64,000 nt of DNA from Oscillospiraceae bacterium. GTDB taxonomy: Bacteria; Bacillota; Clostridia; Oscillospirales; Oscillospiraceae. The notes below the pieces were generated by a model. It had not been told where the DNA came from, ran no database searches, and saw only the letters and a program-made list of their open reading frames with translations. Both the position numbers and the translations under genes were made by a program. Below, one piece after another: positions 58,258 through 64,000 of this stretch (positions within the stretch are counted from its first letter, which is position 1; each line of letters opens with the position of its first letter). The stretch covers positions 1 through 64,000 of the forward strand of contig JAFUFT010000039.1 in NCBI GenBank assembly GCA_017469795.1, given 5' to 3'.

Positions 58258-58537
58258 TGGATTTAACTCCAGATTCTTAACAGATATTGTGAGGTGAACA
58301 AAATGGACGGCTGTGACAGTCATGGGCGAATATGGGAGATCGGTATGTCTGTCGGGGTCCATGTTGTGCGCCTCTGCTGCAATGCTTGATACCATCGCCC
58401 TGATTTTCCCATACACGAGCCGCTACGGAGTGTGCTTCTGAATATCGGCGGGAAACCGGCGATGGGTTTTTTGCGTCCAAATTCAGCGGCAGGCTCCTCC
58501 AAATCTGCGCATTCGCGCAAGCAGGGAGGTTCTTTGT
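58258..58537 (+). promoter_or_regulatory. Structured attenuating leader (candidate riboswitch) upstream of mgtE
   Basis: The leader has nested pairings ATTG/CAAT (58286-58289 with 58380-58383), GAGG/CCTC (58291-58294 with 58371-58374), ATGGAC/GTCCAT (58303-58308 with 58357-58362) and GACAGtCAT/ATGtCTGTC (58315-58323 with 58345-58353). The apical loop TATGGGA (58331-58337) is complementary to TCCCATA (58407-58413), a possible pseudoknot. CCATCGCC (58392-58399) can pair upstream with GGGCGA (58324-58329) or downstream with GGCGATGG (58458-58465), which includes the 3' half of the terminator. The position before a Mg transporter suggests Mg sensing; the canonical M-box strings are not seen. Confidence 0.6.
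58444..58472 (+). terminator. Intrinsic terminator inside the mgtE leader
   Basis: ATCGGCGG / CCGGCGAT (7 of 8 pairs) capped by GAAA, followed by GGG and six Ts. It lies 65 bases before the mgtE start and would attenuate transcription. Confidence 0.78.
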
Positions 58538-59953
58538 ATGATGAAAACGACGGAAGTGGCGCGTTCTCCGCTCAATGAGCATGCGGAGGAAGTGCTCACC
58601 ATTATCCGCAGCACCGCGACGCCGCTGGCCTTGCGGAACAAGCTGGAAGAATACCACGAAAACGACATTGCCGCAGTACTCCCGGAGCTGCGGGAGGTAG
58701 AACGGAAAAAACTATGCCGCGTGCTGGACCCGGAGGTCCTCTCGGATATTTTCTCCTATCTGGACGATGAGGAAGAGGCCGCGGCACTCCTGGCGGAGCT
58801 GGACGTCCGAAGAGCGGTAGAGGTCGTATCCCGGATGGAGCCGGACGACGCGGTGCCGATGCTCCGCAACCTCAGCCGGGAGAAGCGGGACGTGATCCTG
58901 GATCTTCTGGATACGGAGACAAAAAAGGACATTGCGCTGGTTGCTTCCTTTGACGAGGACGAGATCGGCAGCAAAATGACCACGGATTATATCGAGATGC
59001 CGCTGGACGCCACGGCGAAAGAGGCCATGGAATCCCTGGCGGTACAAGCCCGTGAAAACGACAACATCTCCACGATCTATGTGCTGGATCCGGGGGGAAC
59101 ATTCTACGGCGCCGTCCCGCTGCGGGATCTCATTACCGCCCGTGGGGAGGTCTCGATCAAGGATCTGACCATCACCTCCTTCCCATATGTCTATGCCCAG
59201 GAACTGGTGGAGGACTGTATTGAGACGCTGAAGGACTATTCCGAGAATTCCATCCCGGTGCTCGATCACCAGAACCGGGTCCTGGGGATCCTGACCGCCC
59301 AGAGCCTGATGGAAATGTCAGACGCAGAAATGGACGAAGACTATGCAAGACTGGCCGGTCTGACCGCACAAAATGACCTGAAGGAATCGGTGGGGGAGAG
59401 CGTGAAAAAGCGTCTGCCCTGGCTGCTGATCCTCCTGTGCCTCGGGCTGATCGTTTCCAGCGTGGTCGGGGTTTTTGAGGGTGTGGTCGCGCAGCTTCCG
59501 CTGATCATCGCATTCCAGTCCCTGATCCTGGATATGGCCGGTAACGTGGGAACACAGTCGCTGGCGGTGACCATCCGCGTGCTGACCGACGAGACGATCC
59601 CGGTGAAGGAGCGGATCCGTCTGGTTCCCAGAGAGATGCAGGTCGCGTTGCTTAACGGGCTGCTGCTGGGACTGCTGGCGTTCGGCCTCGTGGGGGCCTA
59701 CCTGATCGCGGCAAAGGGCGTTGCGCTCCATTCCGCCTTTGCCATGTCCGGCTGCATCGGGATTTCCCTGATCGTAGCCATGGTGGTTTCGGGCCTCTTC
59801 GGTACGATCATTCCGATGTTTTTCAAGGCGATCCATGTGGATCCCGCCGTGGCCTCCGGACCGCTCATCACTACGGTCAACGACCTGGTTGCTGTTGTGG
59901 TGTACTACAGCCTGACCTGGGTCCTGCTGATCCAGTTTCTCCATGTAGGATAA
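58538..59953 (+). CDS. mgtE: MgtE-family magnesium transporter
   Basis: A 471-aa Mg channel/transporter. The N-terminal MgtE_N superhelical domain (LPELREVERKKLCRVLDPEVLSDI) is followed by two CBS domains (DNISTIYVLDPGGTFYGAV; ENSIPVLDHQNRVLGIL), a plug helix and five membrane helices. The signature MAGNVGTQSLAVTIR lines the pore. In characterised MgtE the cytosolic domains close the channel when Mg is plentiful. GGGAGG lies upstream; either of two adjacent ATGs (58538, 58541) could start. It is preceded by an attenuating leader. Confidence 0.95.
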   Translation: MMKTTEVARSPLNEHAEEVLTIIRSTATPLALRNKLEEYHENDIAAVLPELREVERKKLCRVLDPEVLSDIFSYLDDEEEAAALLAELDVRRAVEVVSRMEPDDAVPMLRNLSREKRDVILDLLDTETKKDIALVASFDEDEIGSKMTTDYIEMPLDATAKEAMESLAVQARENDNISTIYVLDPGGTFYGAVPLRDLITARGEVSIKDLTITSFPYVYAQELVEDCIETLKDYSENSIPVLDHQNRVLGILTAQSLMEMSDAEMDEDYARLAGLTAQNDLKESVGESVKKRLPWLLILLCLGLIVSSVVGVFEGVVAQLPLIIAFQSLILDMAGNVGTQSLAVTIRVLTDETIPVKERIRLVPREMQVALLNGLLLGLLAFGLVGAYLIAAKGVALHSAFAMSGCIGISLIVAMVVSGLFGTIIPMFFKAIHVDPAVASGPLITTVNDLVAVVVYYSLTWVLLIQFLHVG

Positions 59954-59955
59954 AG

Positions 59956-59988
59956 AAAATCCCGGCTCGTGGGAGCCGGGATTTTTTT
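59956..59988. terminator. Bidirectional terminator after mgtE
   Basis: 10-bp perfect stem ATCCCGGCTC / GAGCCGGGAT with a GTGG loop, AAAA on the left and seven Ts on the right. It also serves the converging SEL1 gene. Confidence 0.9.
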
Positions 59989-60721
59989 AACCCTCTTCAC
60001 AGTGCTGCAGCAGCGTTTCAAAATCGCTGCATCCCGCCTTGAAGTAGTGGCGGTAGAATTTCTGAGCGTCCGTCAGGAGGCGCTTTGCCATCTTGGGGTT
60101 TTTCGGGACGCCGTCGCCCCGGATGACCTGACGGGCCGAAACGCAGACCGACTGGATAAACAGGGCGAAAACGCCATCGAGGTATTCGGTGAAGTCATTG
60201 GAGCAGTTGTTCTGGAAAAACAGCTCCAGAAGATTGGTCGTCATGACAGCGCAGCGGCTGGACCAGGTGAGCGCCTCCGCCTTGTCCGACTCCGGACCAT
60301 GTCCCTCATAGGCGTCCTTTCCCTTGTAGAGGGCGCAGGAATAATTGAACATGGCCTTCCAGCTGCCCCGTTCTGCCGCCGGCTTGAGAAGCTCGAAGTA
60401 TTTGTCATAGTCCAGCATGCCGAATTCATCTGTCCGGTGAATATCCGACAGCATATGCAGCGCGTCGGGATGTCCCTGTGCGGCCGCTTTTTCAAACCAG
60501 GAGATGGCGGCATCCGGATCTGCCTTGATGTCGCTCAGGCCGAACAGATACCGCTCTCCAAGCTCCTCCTGGGCGCCGGGATTGCCGACCTCTGCCTCGG
60601 CGATCAGATCCTCCGGGGCCAGGCTGGCGTAGGATTCATAGGTGAAAGACGCGGAACGCAGAGAGGATTCCTTCCGCTTCCATGTCAGATACTCTTCGAA
60701 ATACTCTTTTGCGCTGATCAT
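59987..60721 (-). CDS. SEL1-like tetratricopeptide repeat protein
   Basis: A 244-aa helical repeat protein. SEL1-type repeats are visible in NPGAQEELGERYLFG, DPDAAISWFEKAAAQGHPDALHMLSDIH and ELLKPAAERGSWKAMFNYSCALYKG. There is no signal peptide. ATG 60721 follows AGGAGG, 19 bases after the merR gene on the same strand, so the two are probably one operon. SEL1 proteins act as adaptors; the partner is not known. Confidence 0.85.
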   Translation of the reverse strand: MISAKEYFEEYLTWKRKESSLRSASFTYESYASLAPEDLIAEAEVGNPGAQEELGERYLFGLSDIKADPDAAISWFEKAAAQGHPDALHMLSDIHRTDEFGMLDYDKYFELLKPAAERGSWKAMFNYSCALYKGKDAYEGHGPESDKAEALTWSSRCAVMTTNLLELFFQNNCSNDFTEYLDGVFALFIQSVCVSARQVIRGDGVPKNPKMAKRLLTDAQKFYRHYFKAGCSDFETLLQHCEEG

Positions 60722-60740
60722 ATTATTCCTCCTGTATTGT

Positions 60741-61586
60741 TCAGTCTGAAAGGGGAGCGGGCGCGAATTCCAGCCCCTCCCTTGGCTCGATGGGGAGCCA
60801 GACCTCAAAGTACCCGGTGAGCTTCCCGTCCTCTACGACAGAGCAGATCAGATTGCCCCGGGCGTTGCCGGTCACCTTCAGGTCGTTTGACCGGACGTAG
60901 TCCATCAGGTATTTCAGATGCCGCGGCGTGAACGCATCCTTTCCGGAACTTGTGAAGACGGAATGGACGCTGGGTTCCGAAGGAAGGTGCTTCACCGGCG
61001 GGTTCACCGGCACGTTCAGCTCCTTCACATAGTCCATCGTCATGCTCAGACCCCAGGCGTAGTTTTCCGTCTTGTTCTGCAGGTCAGCCTGGCCGATCTC
61101 AAAGCAGCGGTGGACCAGGGGCATGTATTTCAGCCATTGATGGGACAGATCCTGCAGTGCTTTGCTGTTGTCGAACACATGGTTGAAGCGGTTGAGATAC
61201 CGCACGATCTCCGGGGAGTAGACCAGATCGCATTTGCCGAGAAAGTCCTTCGCAGTGCGGATTTTCTGCAGGTGCTGGCGCGTTCTCCGCAGAAGCAGCT
61301 CCTGCCGGCGAATCGTCTGTTCGATCTCCTCGTCCTTGTCTTCCATCATGGAGACAATGTCCTCGTAGCTGCTCTTGGAGACGATTGTCGCGACCTGATC
61401 GATGCCGAAGCCGAAGTTCTTGTACCACAGACAGTCGATCAGGAAATTGATGTCCCAGGGTTCATAGTAGCGATAGTCGTTGGATCGGTCCTTGACCGGC
61501 TTGACAACGCCCTTCTTTTCGTAGTAACGAAGCAGGTCGGGGGATATGCCGAGAATCTTTGCAACATCGCCGATTTTATATCTCAA
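60741..61586 (-). CDS. MerR-family regulator with large C-terminal sensor domain
   Basis: A 281-aa regulator. The N-terminal MerR winged helix is clear (YKIGDVAKILGISPDLLRYYEKKGVV, then RYYEPWDINFLIDCLWYKNFGFGIDQV). A dimerisation coiled coil of ~40 residues follows, and then a ~150-residue C-terminal domain ending in LTGYFEVWLPIEP that may bind a ligand in the manner of GyrI-like domains (inference). The divergent promoter at 61694 has the 19-base spacer typical of MerR control, so this protein probably activates the cyclase gene and may control itself. Confidence 0.9.
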   Translation of the reverse strand: MRYKIGDVAKILGISPDLLRYYEKKGVVKPVKDRSNDYRYYEPWDINFLIDCLWYKNFGFGIDQVATIVSKSSYEDIVSMMEDKDEEIEQTIRRQELLLRRTRQHLQKIRTAKDFLGKCDLVYSPEIVRYLNRFNHVFDNSKALQDLSHQWLKYMPLVHRCFEIGQADLQNKTENYAWGLSMTMDYVKELNVPVNPPVKHLPSEPSVHSVFTSSGKDAFTPRHLKYLMDYVRSNDLKVTGNARGNLICSVVEDGKLTGYFEVWLPIEPREGLEFAPAPLSD

Positions 61587-61693
61587 AATGCCCGCCTTCC
61601 TTTCTTTAGACCAGGTGGTTGGGGCCTGTTTTGGCGCGAATGGATGATCTGCTACCTATTATAACAAATAAATAGAAAATTTGCAAAGCCCTC

Positions 61694-61724
61694 TTGACTT
61701 TAGAACCGTTCCAAGGTGTAAAGT
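61694..61724 (+). promoter_or_regulatory. MerR-type promoter and operator for the cyclase operon
   Basis: TTGACT (61694-61699) and TAAAGT (61719-61724) are separated by 19 bases, the long spacer of MerR-activated promoters. Within it CTTTAGAAC (61698-61706) and GTTCCAAGG (61708-61716) form a 9-base dyad (seven of nine positions match) around one central C. Confidence 0.85.
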
Positions 61725-61771
61725 ATATATAAGCGTATACAACACTATAACATATACAGGAGGAATTTACT

Positions 61772-62710
61772 ATGGCTTACATGCCCCTTGACAAGAGCAA
61801 GCTTTACCTGGAGACCGATAAGATGCCCAAGATTTGGGATCTGAGCCAGCCCTGGGGCTGGGACACCCCCCTGTGGCCCTTCCCCGGCGCCCGCAGCGAC
61901 CTGCAGTTCCCCCGGGGTCAGTATCTGGAGCGCTTCCATAAGCGCACCAACACCTACACCGGCACCCTGCACGCCGCCACCCACTGTGACGCGCCCAACC
62001 ACACTCTCCATGAGGAAGAGGTGGATCGTGAGCGCTACGGCTACACTCTGGCCGAGATGAAGCTGGAGCATGCCATCGGTTCCGGCGTCATTGTGGACCT
62101 GACCTATCTCTACGATGAGTTCGAGGAAGCCTTCAACGCCGCCGGCGGCGACCCTGCCAAGATGGGCCCCTATGCTGAGATCCCCGGCGTTCAGAAGGGT
62201 GCGATCTGGCACCAGATCACCCCGGAAGAGGTCCAGGCTGCTCTGGACAAGGATGGTCTCGAGATCCGTCCCAATGACTTCGTTGTGCTGAACACCGGCT
62301 TCCACCGCTATTGGCGCATCAATAACGACAAGTACTTCAACTACTATCCCGGCAACGGCCCCGAGTTGGCCAAGTGGCTGATGTATGAGAAGAAGATCAA
62401 GGCCATCGCCGGCACCTACGGCGCCTCCGATGCTGTGGTCTGGCATTGCCCCTGTAAGGAGCAGATGCCCTGGCTGTACAACAACTACAAACTTGCTACC
62501 GGCCGCGATATCGATGTGGACTATCCCGACTATGAGCCTTGCCACCGCCTGTTTGGCCAGCACGGCCTCATGGCCATCGAGAACGCCGGCGGCGACATCG
62601 ATCAGGTTACCGGCAAGCGCATGACCATCGCCGCGTTCCCGTTCCGCTGCGAGGCTGCTGATGGCGGCATGGTCCGTCTGGTCGCCTGGGAAGAGGGAAC
62701 CACTTGGTAA
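61772..62710 (+). CDS. Cyclase-family (kynurenine formamidase-like) metal hydrolase
   Basis: A 312-aa protein of the cyclase/KynB superfamily of metal-dependent amide or lactone hydrolases. The metal motif is LHAATHCDAPNH, with His67, His71, Asp73 and His77. IWDLSQPWGWDTPLWP opens the domain, and AIAGTYGASDAVVWH and GQHGLMAIENAGGDIDQV follow. The ATG follows AGGAGG. It is strongly codon-adapted, with an abundance of C-ending codons, suggesting high expression. It is regulated by the MerR-type promoter upstream. Its substrate is unknown; the neighbouring dehydrogenase and symporter suggest an uptake and breakdown pathway. Confidence 0.88.
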   Translation: MAYMPLDKSKLYLETDKMPKIWDLSQPWGWDTPLWPFPGARSDLQFPRGQYLERFHKRTNTYTGTLHAATHCDAPNHTLHEEEVDRERYGYTLAEMKLEHAIGSGVIVDLTYLYDEFEEAFNAAGGDPAKMGPYAEIPGVQKGAIWHQITPEEVQAALDKDGLEIRPNDFVVLNTGFHRYWRINNDKYFNYYPGNGPELAKWLMYEKKIKAIAGTYGASDAVVWHCPCKEQMPWLYNNYKLATGRDIDVDYPDYEPCHRLFGQHGLMAIENAGGDIDQVTGKRMTIAAFPFRCEAADGGMVRLVAWEEGTTW

Positions 62711-62745
62711 TCTGTGCCTGATGTGCACTGATAAACCGATTTTAC

Positions 62746-62774
62746 TTTGCCCCGCAGGTCATCTGCGGGGCAAA
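62746..62774 (+). repeat. Intergenic hairpin between cyclase and dehydrogenase genes
   Basis: 12-bp perfect stem TTTGCCCCGCAG / CTGCGGGGCAAA with a GTCAT loop. No T-tract follows (ACACC), so it is more likely to be an RNA-stabilising or partial attenuation structure. Confidence 0.6.
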
Positions 62775-62809
62775 ACACCGTCTATCTATCCAGAAAAAGG
62801 AGTATTTTT

Positions 62810-63775
62810 ATGAAAACCCTTGCAGATATCAAAAAAATTGCTGTGCTCGGCGCCGGAACCATGGGCCCCGGCATTGCCCAGACCTATGCCATGGGCGGAT
62901 ATGACGTGACGATGTGGACGCGTTCCGAGTCCACCCGGGAGAAGGCCAAGGCGGCCCTTCACACCCAGCTGGAGACCTTTGCCCAGGAGGGGGAGATCGC
63001 CGCGGAGGACGTGGAGACCATCTACGGCCGGGTAAACTTCGCGCTGACGGTGGAAGAGGCGGTTGCCGGCGCTGATTTTATTCAGGAGACCATCGTGGAG
63101 AACCGGGATGCAAAGACTGCGCTGTATGAGCAGCTTGCCGCCTGCGTACCCTCTGACGTGATCATTGCGTCCAATACCTCCGCCATGAACATCTTTGAAA
63201 TCGTACCGGAAAAGCTGCTGCCCCAGCAGATCATCTGCCACTGGTACGCGCCTCCTCAGCTGATTCCCCTGGTAGAGGTTGTCAAGAGTGAGCAGGCGCC
63301 CCAGGAATATGCGGATATCGCCCTTGCACTCCTCAAGAAATGCGGTAAGACCGCTGTTCTGATGAAGAAGTTCATCAAGGGATACATCGTCAACCGCCTG
63401 CAGCAGTGCCTCAACCGTGAGGTGTTCTTCCTGCTGGACAACGGCTACTGCGATGCGGAGGCCATCGACCTGGCGGCAAAGGCCAGCTTTATTCCCCGGG
63501 CCTGTGTACTGGGCCTGTGCAAGCGCGTGGACTTCGGCGGCCTGGATATGACGGCCAACAACTACAGAAACCACTCCTACACCATGCCGGAGCACGGGGA
63601 TGAAATGCCCCATGTCCTGGAGGAGCACATTGAGCACGGAGAGCTGGGCATCAAGACCGGTCACGGCTTCTATGATTACGAGGGCGTTAACATTGAGGCG
63701 CTGAAGGCCAAGCGGGACAAACAGCTCTTCGAGGTGTTCCGTCTCGAAAAGAAATTCCTGGAGGATCCGGTCTGA
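62810..63775 (+). CDS. 3-hydroxyacyl-CoA dehydrogenase-like NAD enzyme
   Basis: A 321-aa enzyme. The Rossmann motif is IAVLGAGTMGPGIAQTYAMGG, and the 3HCDH features are VEEAVAGADFIQETIVEN, ASNTSAMNIFEIV and HWYAPPQLIPLVEVV (replacing the usual HFFNP). The C-terminal 3HCDH domain has IKGYIVNRLQQCLNREVFFLLDNGYCDAEAIDLA and LGIKTGHGFYDY. The changed HxxNP-type motif and short length suggest lambda-crystallin or gulonate-dehydrogenase-like relatives as alternatives to true fatty-acid oxidation. AAAAAGGAG precedes the ATG. Confidence 0.85.
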   Translation: MKTLADIKKIAVLGAGTMGPGIAQTYAMGGYDVTMWTRSESTREKAKAALHTQLETFAQEGEIAAEDVETIYGRVNFALTVEEAVAGADFIQETIVENRDAKTALYEQLAACVPSDVIIASNTSAMNIFEIVPEKLLPQQIICHWYAPPQLIPLVEVVKSEQAPQEYADIALALLKKCGKTAVLMKKFIKGYIVNRLQQCLNREVFFLLDNGYCDAEAIDLAAKASFIPRACVLGLCKRVDFGGLDMTANNYRNHSYTMPEHGDEMPHVLEEHIEHGELGIKTGHGFYDYEGVNIEALKAKRDKQLFEVFRLEKKFLEDPV

Positions 63776-63797
63776 TCCAGATGTCTGAGGTGTAATA

Positions 63798-64000
63798 ATG
63801 AACCCATTTCAGTTAGTGGGATTGGTTTTGACGATCGGACTGATTCTCGGACTCAGCGTGTTCTCCGGTATGAGCCGGAAAACCGGCGGACAGAAAAACG
63901 GCGCGGCCGTTGTGGCCGGAATCATTATGGGGACCCTTGTGGGCGGATCGTCCACAGTAGGTACGGCACAGCTGGCCTACAACTACGGCATGTCCGCCTG
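63798..64000 (+). CDS. Sodium:solute symporter family protein, 3'-truncated by the window edge
   Basis: The first 67 residues of a membrane transporter. The N-terminal helix (FQLVGLVLTIGLILGLSVFSG) is followed by MSRKTGGQKNG, a second helix (AAVVAGIIMGTLVGGSS), then STVGTAQLAYNYGMSA. The GG-S-STVGTAQLAY pattern is typical of the solute:sodium symporter family. The gene runs off the end, so the substrate cannot be judged. It starts 22 bases after the dehydrogenase gene and is probably in the same MerR-controlled operon. Confidence 0.75.
   Translation, partial: MNPFQLVGLVLTIGLILGLSVFSGMSRKTGGQKNGAAVVAGIIMGTLVGGSSTVGTAQLAYNYGMSA

Noticed and set aside
58258..58537. Canonical M-box call for the mgtE leader
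   Set aside because: The expected conserved strings are not visible and the long single helix differs from the M-box layout, so I left it as an unclassified leader.
58277..58657. 126-aa minus-strand frame opposite the mgtE leader
   Set aside because: It overlaps the start of mgtE in antisense, lacks a ribosome site and has no motif; the plus-strand RNA structure explains this region better.
1..64000. CRISPR arrays, transposases, integrases or phage genes
   Set aside because: No regularly spaced direct repeats, terminal inverted repeats with transposase motifs, or phage structural genes were seen.

Overview
The window looks like chromosome from a fairly high-GC member of the Clostridia, most like the Oscillospiraceae/Ruminococcaceae. 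The evidence is Firmicutes-type housekeeping gene order (yhbY-nadD-yqeK-rsfS, rpsB-tsf, trmK-nif3), two T-box leaders, lipoprotein ABC transporters, a split 2-hydroxyacyl-CoA dehydratase activase/dehydratase pair and many GGAGG ribosome binding sites. I see no phage, IS element, CRISPR array or rRNA. One tRNA gene, tRNA-Leu(GAG), is present.

Layout. 1-5.9 kb: end of rph, rdgB, yhbY, a nadD-yqeK fusion, rsfS and leuS in one direction. 5.9-8.3 kb: rpsU, a small opposite-strand hypothetical, yqeG, efp and a zinc-ribbon protein. 8.3-10.7 kb, minus strand: a zinc-ribbon/coiled-coil membrane protein, an S51 peptidase and a DtxR-type regulator. 10.8-13 kb: a zinc-ribbon/Big2 surface protein and a YbaK-type deacylase. 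13-16.3 kb: a tryptophan T-box controlling a trpXYZ-type ABC transporter. 16.3-20.2 kb: acyl-ACP thioesterase, topB and exoA. 20.2-23.2 kb: a second, paralogous transporter without a T-box. 23.3-24.5 kb: a tiny self-contained transcription unit for a 29-aa peptide, then a DUF4363/DUF421 pair. 24.6-33.2 kb: alanine T-box, alaS, HIT protein, comEC, holA, rnmV, proC and an AT-rich phosphatase.

33.2-42.2 kb, minus strand: two envelope-type operons. One is moxR-DUF58-membrane protein. The other is SPFH-lipoprotein-TFIIB zinc ribbon-TPM, resembling Bacillus YdjI/YdjG/YdjH but without pspA. 42.4-44.6 kb: a membrane/cytidylate-kinase-like fusion and a winged-helix plus PD-(D/E)XK-like protein. 44.6-49.4 kb: rpsB, tsf, DUF1858, trmK, nif3, yebC and DUF1540. 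49.4-53 kb, minus strand: a large transmembrane Ser/Thr kinase with fibronectin-like repeats, and tRNA-Leu. 53.1-58.2 kb: rsmE and the dehydratase pair. 58.2-60 kb: mgtE behind a complex attenuating leader. 60-61.6 kb, minus strand: a SEL1-repeat protein and a MerR regulator. 61.7-64 kb: a MerR-type promoter driving a cyclase-family hydrolase, a 3-hydroxyacyl-CoA dehydrogenase-like enzyme and the start of a sodium:solute symporter.

The most promising unexplained element is the mgtE leader at 58,257-58,537. It has a long interrupted helix, a loop that can pair with a downstream strand, and a segment that can pair either with that aptamer-like region or with the intrinsic terminator. It does not show the canonical M-box strings I would expect before mgtE. 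Other leads are the standalone winged-helix/nuclease-like protein, the 29-aa peptide unit and the MerR-controlled catabolic cluster. All family calls are made by eye from motifs; no database search was run.
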